A stretch of DNA of 64,000 nucleotides from an uncultured bacterium. Its GTDB lineage: Bacteria; Cyanobacteriota; Vampirovibrionia; Gastranaerophilales; Gastranaerophilaceae. The position numbers and the translations under genes were made by a program. Location of the stretch: assembly GCA_948964545.1 (NCBI GenBank), contig CAREDV010000001.1, positions 248,001 through 312,000 on the forward strand, in the 5' to 3' direction. A model generated the notes under the pieces. The model was not told where the DNA came from and made no database searches. It saw nothing but the letters and a program-made list of their open reading frames with translations. Below, one piece after another: positions 1 to 8,200 of the stretch (position 1 is its first letter; each line of letters opens with the position of its first letter).

Positions 1-740
1 GTTGTCTGCAAGAGTTGTTCTCTTTAGTTAAAAAAGAACCATCTAATGCTGCTGCGTATTATTATATGGCTATGGCTTATACTCATATTGATATGCAAAG
101 TGAAGCCGTTGATGCTTATGAAAAAGTTATTGCACTTAATTCAAATGCATATCTGACAGAATTCGCAGAAAAAGGCAGAGATTGCTTAACAGGAGGCCCT
201 AAATGCCAGGGTGCAGATACGGGCGAGCAGGATGCTTTGGATAAATTTATAAATTCTCCGTATGGCAACGGGTTGTCTCCAGAACTTAACGGCGAAGTCA
301 AACAGAAAGAATTGAACAATATTAAAGAAACAATAAATAAAAAAGAAGATTTAGAACACAAAGATATTGAAAAAATAAGAGATTTTGACAATAAACATAA
401 CCAATCGTCAATTGAAGAAACTGACAAAATAGCTATGGCATCTGATGAGGAAATTTTGCAGGCTGTTAAAACTCTTAAAGATTCAGGTTTAAATATTACT
501 ATACAGCAGGATAATCCTTATGCTCAGTTTACGCAGTATCAAGACCCGCGCATGGCTGAAATGAGTATGCTTATGGGAAACAATAATAACAATAACAACA
601 GCATGATGAATATGCTTCCAATGCTTATGGATAAAGCTCAAAGAGGTGAAAATATTGACCCGCGCTTTATGCAGGCTATGATGATGAATTCTATGATGTC
701 TGATTTGGATTTTAGCGGTAACAATAATAACAGATATTAA
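1..740 (+). CDS. TPR-repeat protein with Asn/Met-rich tail (5' partial)
   Basis: The reading frame is open to the first base of the window, so the N-terminus is missing; the TTG at 15 is only the first possible start inside the window. The visible N-terminal part (AYYYMAMAYTHIDMQSEAVD) is one typical tetratricopeptide helix pair, followed by a charged, probably coiled stretch (about residues 90-150). The C-terminal 80 residues are low complexity, with Asn runs and many Met (MMNMLPMLMD, MMMNSMM). TPRs mediate protein-protein contacts; no enzymatic motif is seen. The next TPR gene starts one base after this stop, so the two are probably co-transcribed. Confidence 0.75.
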   Translation, partial: CLQELFSLVKKEPSNAAAYYYMAMAYTHIDMQSEAVDAYEKVIALNSNAYLTEFAEKGRDCLTGGPKCQGADTGEQDALDKFINSPYGNGLSPELNGEVKQKELNNIKETINKKEDLEHKDIEKIRDFDNKHNQSSIEETDKIAMASDEEILQAVKTLKDSGLNITIQQDNPYAQFTQYQDPRMAEMSMLMGNNNNNNNSMMNMLPMLMDKAQRGENIDPRFMQAMMMNSMMSDLDFSGNNNNRY

Positions 741-741
741 T

Positions 742-1254
742 ATGAAAAATATTCTTGAAAATGCATACAGTTGTTTAGTTAATGAAAATTTAGAGGAAGC
801 AAAGAAAAATTTTCTGCTTATAAAAGAACAGGATATCCGCGCAAGCTGGGCTTTATTTATGATTTCTCTCATTGAGGGCGATGTCAGAGAATACCCTACT
901 TATTTTCAGTTGAGAAACTTTCTAGAAATAGATTTGAATATTTTAATACAGAATTTTAAAGGTGAATATGCAGAAAAAGTTATTCGCTACTGTGATTTTA
1001 TGTTTACTATAAACCCTGAAGTTTATAAGTTTATAGGCAGATGTCTTTATAATAATAAGCTTGAGGAACAGGCACTGTTTTTTCTTGAAAAAGCTAAAAG
1101 TTATTTCTGGCATGATCCCGAACTGCATTATCTGCTTGCATATATTTATTATAATAAAAAGGATTTTTCTGCGTCGCGCAAATGTGCTGAACATTGCCTT
1201 CAAATATTGCCGAAATATTTTCCCGCACTTGATTTGATGAGTAAAATTGCGTAA
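742..1254 (+). CDS. small TPR-like protein
   Basis: A 170-residue helical protein whose ATG lies one base after the upstream TPR gene, with no clear Shine-Dalgarno sequence, so translation is probably coupled. Two helix pairs near residues 85-165 fit the TPR pattern (for example FIGRCLYNNKLEEQALFFLE and LAYIYYNKKDFSASRKCAEH). There is no signal peptide, membrane segment or catalytic motif. A scaffold role alongside its neighbour is likely; the specific function is unknown. Confidence 0.7.
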   Translation: MKNILENAYSCLVNENLEEAKKNFLLIKEQDIRASWALFMISLIEGDVREYPTYFQLRNFLEIDLNILIQNFKGEYAEKVIRYCDFMFTINPEVYKFIGRCLYNNKLEEQALFFLEKAKSYFWHDPELHYLLAYIYYNKKDFSASRKCAEHCLQILPKYFPALDLMSKIA

Positions 1255-1295
1255 GCTTCTGATTTGTGCTATGCTTTTTTTACAAGGAGATAAGT

Positions 1296-2345
1296 ATGAT
1301 TATAATTATGGAACCAAAAGCCACAGAGGCGCAGGTTCAAAAAGTTATAGAATTTTTAAAAACTAACGGATTTGAAATAAGATTTAACCGCGGCGAGGTA
1401 CATACGGTTATTGATGCATTAGGTGATAAAACAACAGTTACTCCTGGCAGAATTTCCGCATTTGACGGTGTTAAAGAGGTTAAGGTTATTAGAGAACCTT
1501 TCAGGCTGGCTTCCCGCGATTTGAAACCTGAAGATACGGTTATTGAATTTTCAAACGGGGTTAAAATCGGCGGGAATAACAAACCCGTTGCAATGGTCGG
1601 CCCTTGTTCCATTGAAGAAGATTATGAGGGACTTTTAAAAGTTGCTTATGCGGCAAAAGAAATGGGTTGTCAGTTTTTACGAGGCGGTGCGTTTAAGCCG
1701 AGAACTTCTCCTTATGATTTTCAGGGATATGGTGAAAAAGCTTTAAAATATATGAAAAATGCTGCTGAAGAAACTGGATTGCTAACTGTTTCAGAGGTTA
1801 TGGATGCATCTGATTTGGATTTAATGTGCGATTATATTGATGTATTGCAAATAGGTGCAAGAAATGTCCAAAACTTTAAGTTATTGCATGCTGTCGGTAA
1901 ATGTAATAAACCTGTTATCTTGAAACGTGGACTTTCAAGTACAATTAGAGAATTTTTACTTGCAGCTGAACATATTATGTATAACGGAAATTTAAATGTT
2001 ATTCTCTGCGAACGCGGTATTAGAAGCTTTGATAGTGCATTTACCCGTAATGTTATGGATATTGCTTCAATTCCCGTTATAAAAAAATATTCACATCTCC
2101 CGATAATTGTAGACCCGAGCCATGGCACTGGTCAGAGATATTTAATTGAACCGATGGCGAAAGCAGGATTAATTGTCGGCGCTGACGGTATTATGATTGA
2201 AGTTCACCATGACCCTGAAAATGCTCTCTCAGACGGAAAACAGAGTTTATCCATACCAATGTTTAAAGAGGTTATGGGAAGAATTAATCAATTATCAGAC
2301 AGACTTCATTATGAAAAAAGCTGTTTGTCTGCAAATGTACAATAA
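1296..2345 (+). CDS. aroF: 3-deoxy-7-phosphoheptulonate synthase (DAHP synthase, class I-beta)
   Basis: Condenses phosphoenolpyruvate with erythrose 4-phosphate, the first step of the shikimate pathway to aromatic amino acids. Residues 1-75 look like the ferredoxin-like regulatory domain of the class I-beta enzymes, and the rest is the TIM barrel. Recognisable barrel motifs are GPCSIE, LRGGAFKPRTSPYDFQG, IGARNVQNF, KPVILKRG, CERGIRSF and VDPSHGTGQR. The ATG at 1296 is chosen because AAGGAG lies seven bases upstream; an in-frame ATG at 1266 has no ribosome binding site. Length (349 aa) fits the Thermotoga-type enzymes. The N-terminal domain suggests feedback inhibition by an aromatic amino acid (family knowledge). 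Confidence 0.93.
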   Translation: MIIIMEPKATEAQVQKVIEFLKTNGFEIRFNRGEVHTVIDALGDKTTVTPGRISAFDGVKEVKVIREPFRLASRDLKPEDTVIEFSNGVKIGGNNKPVAMVGPCSIEEDYEGLLKVAYAAKEMGCQFLRGGAFKPRTSPYDFQGYGEKALKYMKNAAEETGLLTVSEVMDASDLDLMCDYIDVLQIGARNVQNFKLLHAVGKCNKPVILKRGLSSTIREFLLAAEHIMYNGNLNVILCERGIRSFDSAFTRNVMDIASIPVIKKYSHLPIIVDPSHGTGQRYLIEPMAKAGLIVGADGIMIEVHHDPENALSDGKQSLSIPMFKEVMGRINQLSDRLHYEKSCLSANVQ

Positions 2346-2356
2346 AAGGAGGAGCT

Positions 2357-3246
2357 ATGAAAATCAGGTTTAGTCGGAATTTCGGGGGGGGGGCAATTTA
2401 AGCCAATCTCCGTTTCTTGAAAATTTATGTAAACCCCATGTGGCGGGTCCAGCGGATTGTCGGCAGAAGGCGAAGAAGTTTTGCACAGCAAAACTCGCAG
2501 ACCTGTTTAACGCCGACAACCAAGTGGCGGCACGCCAGGCGTTTACTTTAGCTGAGGTTTTAATAACTCTGGGTGTTATAGGTATTGTTGCTGTGTTAAC
2601 TTTACCAAGGTTAATCCAAAATTACAAGAAAAAGGCAACGGTTGTACAACTTAAGGAAGCATATTCAATACTTTCACAAGCTGTTAATACTTCTCAAAAT
2701 GAACATGGTGAACTCTTAACTTGGGATTATACTATAAGCGATACTGATTTTGCAAAAAAATATATTTTGCCATATTTAAAACTTATTGATACAAAAAAAA
2801 CATACGCAACCGGCTGGAATATGTATACTTTATCAACTCAGAATAATATGCATAGTAATACTGCTTATTGGCATTCCGGTATGATATATATTCTTTCAAA
2901 TGGATATGCATTATGTATTGTAAACGGAAATGATGATACAAGGAAGTTAATTACTGTTGATGTAAACGGGAAAAAAGGTCCAAATGTATTGGGTATAGAT
3001 GGATTTACATTTGAATTTAATAAAAAAAATAATAGTTTACTTCCTTTTGGTTATGGAAATACAAGAAATGTTCTGCTGGGTAAAAACGGTGGTGTCACTT
3101 ATCCTGTGGGAATGTGTACAAGAGATAACAACTGGCAATACTATAGAGGCGGCTTCTGTGCTGCTGTTATAATGAAAGACGGATGGCAAATTAGTGACGA
3201 TTATCCTTGGGAAAACGGCGGACTTACACCAATTCATAAAAATTAA
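2357..3246 (+). CDS. type IV prepilin/pseudopilin-like protein, out of frame in this assembly
   Basis: An excellent ribosome binding site (AAAGGAGGAG) stands before the ATG at 2357, but with the ten G of 2384-2393 that frame stops after 14 codons. One additional G (or two fewer) joins it to the long open frame that runs to 3246. The joined product would be about 296 aa: a 62-residue leader, a prepilin-type motif (QA|FTLAEVLITLG, Glu at +5), a hydrophobic helix and a globular domain ending near DGWQISDDYPW. An internal GTG at 2440 is in the pilin frame but has no ribosome binding site. The leader DNA (about 2370-2550) is clearly richer in G+C than its surroundings. A role in surface pili or type II secretion is inferred from the motif. 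Confidence 0.75.
2384..2393 (+). repeat. poly-G tract of 10 in the 5' coding part of a prepilin gene
   Basis: Ten consecutive G between the start codon and the prepilin motif, in a low-GC genome. By codon arithmetic only 11 (or 8, or 14) G give a full-length product. Ten G end at a TAA eleven bases after the tract, and nine G end at a TGA soon after. This is the layout of a contingency tract varied by slipped-strand mispairing. Confidence 0.85.
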
Positions 3247-3339
3247 AAACTTATTCTCTAAGATTTTTAATATGCTGGAAAAATCATTTTGTTTGAAGTA
3301 TTATAATTTACACGGAAACTATAAAAAAGGAATATAAAT

Positions 3340-4437
3340 ATGCTAAGAACTGGAATAGTAGGACTTCCGAATGTCGGAAAATCAACTTTATTTAACGCTT
3401 TAACAAGTGCAAAAAACGCGCAGAGTGCAAATTACCCGTTTTGTACAATAGAACCGAATGTTGGTGTTGTTAATGTGCCAGATGAAAGATTAGAAATTTT
3501 GCAAAAACTCTGCAAATGTACAGATATTATTCCAACTGCGATAGAATTTGTTGATATTGCAGGTTTGGTTAAAGGTGCAAGTAAAGGCGAGGGTTTGGGA
3601 AACCAGTTTTTACATAATATCAGAGAAGTTGATGCAATTATTCAAGTTGTAAGATGTTTTGATGACCCGAATACTATTCACGTTGCAGGTAAAGTAAATC
3701 CGCTCGATGATATTGAAGTTATTAATACAGAATTGGCACTTGCCGATTTGGCTTCTGTAGAAAAACGTCAGGCACGTATTGCGAAACAGGCAAAAAGCGG
3801 TGATAAAGATGCTGTTTTGGAAAACAGTGTTTTAACCACACTTACTGACTTGTTGTCGGAAGGTACATTTATAAATCTTAAAGAACATTTTAACGAAGAT
3901 GAAATTGCAGTTGTTAAACAGCTTAATTTGATGTCTGTAAAACCTGTTATTTATGCCGCGAATGTTTCAGAATATGATTTGAAAGACGGAAACGAATACA
4001 CAAAACAAGTTCAGGAATATGCATCAAAACATAATGCTGAAGTTGTTTTGATTTCTGCAAAAATCGAAGAAGAACTTGCAGAACTTGGTGCAGAAGAGGC
4101 AAAAGAATATTTGGAAGAATTAGGTATTGAAGACAGCGGTATTAACAGAATGATTAAGTCTGTTTATAAGCTTCTTGATTTGAGAACATTTATTACAGCA
4201 GGTGAAAAAGAAGTTCACGCTTGGACAATACCTGCAGGGGCTAAAGCTCCTCAGGCTGCGGGTGTAATCCATACCGACTTTGAAAAAGGATTTATCAGAG
4301 CTGAAATTACACCATACGAAGAATTTGTTAAAAACGGTTCTTATGCAGCTTGTAAAGAGAAGGGTGTAACACGTCTTGAAGGTAAGGATTATGTTGTTCA
4401 AGACGGAGACCTTGTCCACTTCAGATTTGCAGTTTAA
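3340..4437 (+). CDS. ychF: redox-regulated ATPase YchF (Obg-like)
   Basis: A ribosome-associated P-loop NTPase of the Obg/YchF family that binds ATP in preference to GTP. The G1 motif GLPNVGKST lies at residues 8-16 and the G3 region reads DIAGLVKGAS. The usual NKxD is replaced by a non-canonical segment near KPVIYAANVSE, as in other YchF proteins. A coiled-coil insert covers roughly residues 130-200, and the C-terminal TGS-type domain includes GEKEVHAWTI and GFIRAEI. The full length of 365 aa is normal. The start has AAAAAGGAA upstream and a TATAAT-like box near 3300, so it is probably its own unit. It sits between two prepilin genes with no obvious functional link. Confidence 0.95.
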   Translation: MLRTGIVGLPNVGKSTLFNALTSAKNAQSANYPFCTIEPNVGVVNVPDERLEILQKLCKCTDIIPTAIEFVDIAGLVKGASKGEGLGNQFLHNIREVDAIIQVVRCFDDPNTIHVAGKVNPLDDIEVINTELALADLASVEKRQARIAKQAKSGDKDAVLENSVLTTLTDLLSEGTFINLKEHFNEDEIAVVKQLNLMSVKPVIYAANVSEYDLKDGNEYTKQVQEYASKHNAEVVLISAKIEEELAELGAEEAKEYLEELGIEDSGINRMIKSVYKLLDLRTFITAGEKEVHAWTIPAGAKAPQAAGVIHTDFEKGFIRAEITPYEEFVKNGSYAACKEKGVTRLEGKDYVVQDGDLVHFRFAV

Positions 4438-4487
4438 TTACCACGGATAATCGTCTTTTCGCCCTGCCGAAAAGTTTTGATAATATT

Positions 4488-5207
4488 TTACCATGGGTAA
4501 TCCGGAGCAATCTGCCAACCGTCGTGGATAATTTTTGATGCACAGGTGCTTCCGTCAGAATTTTTGTTGCAATTCCCATCTAAGGTTTTGTCGAATGCTG
4601 ACCAACTCCCTTCGACATATGGGTGTGGAGCGACTATACAGTGGTGCCCACCGCCGTAAATACATCTTGTATCGCCTAAATCTGTCATATCAAATTCAAA
4701 TACATCTCTGCCCATAACGTTTGGACCTTTCGGGCCGTTTAAATCGATATAAAGTCTTATGTATCCTGTACCGTGGCGGTATATTTTGTAACAGATTCCA
4801 TTTTGTATGCATTTCGGATCTTCGTAATTCCCTCCTGAAAACCCCATAGCTTTTGTTTTTTTATCAGGACATTTTACTGTAATCACTTTTTTAGGGTATG
4901 GACTTATACCTTTTATATATGGTTCAAAATACAAGGCAGACATTTTAGTTGTGTAGTTTCCTATGTCGTCAGGGACAATGACAGGAGAGGTATAATCTTC
5001 TTCAGCTTGTGCAATTGCATTAGAAAAAATGTTATATGCAACTTTTAATCGTTCAACAGTAATTTTTTTTTGATAATTTGCAACTATATTAGGAATGGTC
5101 ATTGCTGCAACAACACCGACAATCCCTAAAGTGATTAAGACCTCAGCTAATGTGAATGCTATACACTTGCGGGGGGGGGGACAGTTTTGAGCTTTTTTCA
5201 TAAACAT
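4488..5207 (-). CDS. type IV prepilin/pseudopilin-like protein with in-frame poly-C tract
   Basis: A 239-aa protein with a 17-residue leader, a prepilin-type cleavage motif (IA|FTLAEVLITLG, Glu at +5), a hydrophobic N-terminal helix and a globular C-terminal domain ending in DGWQIAPDYPW. This end is shared with the other prepilin gene of the window. GGAGG lies eight bases before the ATG at 5207. The leader codons CPPPR are encoded by a run of ten C on the coding strand (5171-5180), here in frame. It probably belongs to a pilus or type II secretion-like system, substrate unknown. A second DDYPW-stop cassette lies about 33 bases past its stop (4438-4455), a trace of 3'-end duplication. Confidence 0.85.
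   Translation of the reverse strand: MFMKKAQNCPPPRKCIAFTLAEVLITLGIVGVVAAMTIPNIVANYQKKITVERLKVAYNIFSNAIAQAEEDYTSPVIVPDDIGNYTTKMSALYFEPYIKGISPYPKKVITVKCPDKKTKAMGFSGGNYEDPKCIQNGICYKIYRHGTGYIRLYIDLNGPKGPNVMGRDVFEFDMTDLGDTRCIYGGGHHCIVAPHPYVEGSWSAFDKTLDGNCNKNSDGSTCASKIIHDGWQIAPDYPW
5171..5180 (-). repeat. poly-C tract of 10 (coding strand) in a prepilin leader
   Basis: Ten G on the plus strand, read as ten C in the minus-strand gene, nine codons after the ATG. The length 10 keeps the gene in frame; a change of one base would frameshift it before the transmembrane helix. It is the second homopolymer of identical length in the same position of a second prepilin gene. Confidence 0.85.
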
Positions 5208-5242
5208 ATAATATACCTCCGTTAAGATATTATCATGAAATG

Positions 5243-8200
5243 TTAGACATTTGCAAGTGACAATTTTGACCCTGAAACAATTTCCTGCTTCTGGACATAA
5301 GGGCTTGATACAAAATTGTATTGCGGATTATACATTACTCGTCTGCCTGTGAATGTCGGTTCTTTTTTTACAAGATAAAGAGTCATTACGCTGTCATTGA
5401 TTGTTATTGATTGTTGATCAGGCCCTGTAATCTGGTTTTTATCATTTACCCAGTAAGATTTGCCAGTGACGGCATCTTTAAATTCCAAACCTGATTTCAA
5501 ACCGCCGTTTTGCATTACTTTATCAGCAGAACCGCCGTTCAGGTCAATATAATCAAGAGTGATTTCTGCAGGACGGTAGTATTCGTCGTATTTGTGAGTT
5601 AAACCCTCTGTATTAAATACTGAAACTGTCATTCTGCCATCTGGGCTTTGTCTTAATAGTGCCGAAACTTCGACTTCTTTACCGTTTAATTTTGCTTTTT
5701 GTTTATTCAAAACAAACGGAGTACCGTCATTTAACGGCTGCAATTCAGGACGTTTGCGCAAGTTATATTGATAATCCATGTGGTCTTTAAATCTTTTTAC
5801 AAAGTCCAAATAATCGGGGCTGTCAGGGTCAGTCCATTCTTCATGAATTATGTTACGGTTTTGAACAGTTATATTTTTGGTAGTTGTTTCATAACCTGTT
5901 GCGCCGTATTCATCACCTGCATAAAGTGTTGGGTTTCCCGTTAATGCAGCAAGGAATTTTGTGTGTCCAAGAAGTTTTGACATCGCAGGGTCAAGAATTT
6001 TCTCAAGTGAAAGTTTTTTGAGTTTTTGTCTTTCAGCATCAGTTAATCTGCCGTCACCTTCATTGTCTGCAATATATTCCATTTCATCTAAAACAATATT
6101 CAAAGCTGTTGGATAATCTTTTGTTCCAAAACCCTCTGCTTCAAATACTTTACCTAAATGTCTGCTGTTTGAAATGTTTTTTAATGATTTTAACATCAAG
6201 CCGTAAACATAATCAATTCTGCCCTGATCAAGTCCTATTTCGTTGACAGCTTTTCCCATACCGCTTGAAATGGACTCGCATCTTGCTATTGTCAAAGGGC
6301 TTACTCTGCTCATATCTGCGCCGTTGACAGAGTCTGAATTCGATTCTGTTCCGTATGGTGTTGCATTTAGAATTTTGTATGCACGGCTTCTCAAATCATA
6401 ATTTCCCTTATTGGTTAAGTCTGCATAAACCATATCCATATCCATTGCGTAGCCGTCGACGGCACGGCATTTATCGTGGTTGCCTGCAAATATATATGAA
6501 TATATTATAGATTCAAGAGGACCTGAGGTTAAGAAACCTGCAAGTTGTTCTGTTACTTTTCCACCTTTTTCTGTACCTTTATCAGGGCTGTTTTCACCGT
6601 CAAAGTCAAACAATTTTCCGAAAATTTCGTTTATTCCTGATGATAAGTATGTGTAGTTTGCAGTTGTTGTAAAACCAGCTTCGTTGATAAGTTTTTTTAC
6701 GGCTTCTTTAGATGATGAGAAGCGCGCATTGCTTCCTCCGCCTTTGTTAAAGATATCGTCTTCATCTGTAACTTCGGCTGCAATATATGCATCAGGGTGA
6801 TACTGTTTTACGTTTTCGCTGAATTTTGTCCAGAATTTAATAATTTGATTCCAGGTAAATTCAAAGTTTGTTTTACCATTTCTTACAGATTCAATATCTG
6901 CAATATCTTTTGTTGCATCAATTCTCCAGTCAAGACCGCCCTCTGCACGGCTTACAATCATTTCTGCAAGTTTAAAGCTTTCGGCGCTTGTGTCTTTAAC
7001 AGATTGGGTCAAAGCTTTTGTAAGGTCTTTTGTATCTTTAATATTGCTTATTCCGCGTTTTAAGTGTTTTACAAGCGAAACCGCTTCATCTTCGGGGCTG
7101 TCTGCGATAATTCCCATTTGGATTAATGAAGTGTCTTTAAGTTCGTTATATTTATATGAAATTTCGCCTGTTTCATTATTGTAAGTTAATTTTGCATCGG
7201 GAGAAACACCTTTGATGACTGCAAATTTTGCGATTTCTGCTGTTAAAAGCGGGATTGCATATTTACCGAATTCTGTAGTGTTTCCTCTGTTATCGCGGAA
7301 TTTTTTATCGGCAGGTAATTTATTCTCAACTTCGTCTAAAACTTTTGAAGCAAACTGTAACATTTCATTTTTGTATAAATCATCTGTCATTGTGTAAGCT
7401 TTTTTGTATTCAGGTGTAAGATGTTTATTGCCGTTTTTAAACATTTCGTATCTGGAAAGTCCGATTTCACTTTCTTTTGCAGCTCTTTTAGTCATATAAG
7501 GTGATGCGAGAACTGAAACGATATCGTCACCGACTTCGATAGAATCCAAAGGTACATCCATTAAGCCCTGCAAAATCGCATTCTTATAATTACTGTCAGT
7601 TGTGGATGTTGATAAATGATACCTGTTTCTTAAAATATTTTTTACGATATTTTTGTTAACGTTAAGGTTTGTCGGGAAAACTTTTCCGTCTGACAGTGAT
7701 TTAATTTTTTCGTAAATTTCATCTGCGCTTTGGCCGTCAACGTTTTTCAAATGCTGTGCGGCATTAAGAAGTAATATCTGGTTTGTTTTCTTAGTCCAGA
7801 ATTTAGCTGAAGATATTGCGTAATCTTGAACTTCCATATTTTTTTGAATAAGAAGCTTTTTCATTTCTGCGCGTTTTTCAGGGTCTTTAATATTTTTTAA
7901 GGTTTGTGTTTCGGAATGTGATTGAACAAAGCTTAATTTTGCAATATCGGGGTTTGCATCCCAAGTTTCAAATCCGCTTTCATGTTTTCCGTCAAGTCCG
8001 AAGTATTCAAATTGCGAAACGGCTCTTGTGCCTTCACCGCTTTTGAGTTTCAGATGCTTATCTTTTGTTACGCTTTTGTTGTAAGCACTAAGATGTTCGA
8101 CGTTTGATTTGTAAGTTTCGTTGTTAATTTTGAAACTGTAAGGTACAACAGTATCGTTGTGGTTGTTGATTTCGAGGTTATTTTTTACAAGTTTGTCATA

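Noticed and set aside
489..872. 127-codon minus-strand ORF with His-rich product
   Set aside because: Antisense of the Met/Asn-rich tail of the TPR gene; composition explained by the opposite strand.
2440..3246. Translation of the first prepilin from the internal GTG at 2440
   Set aside because: No ribosome binding site nearby, while the ATG at 2357 has an excellent one; the frame shift by the G tract explains the gap.
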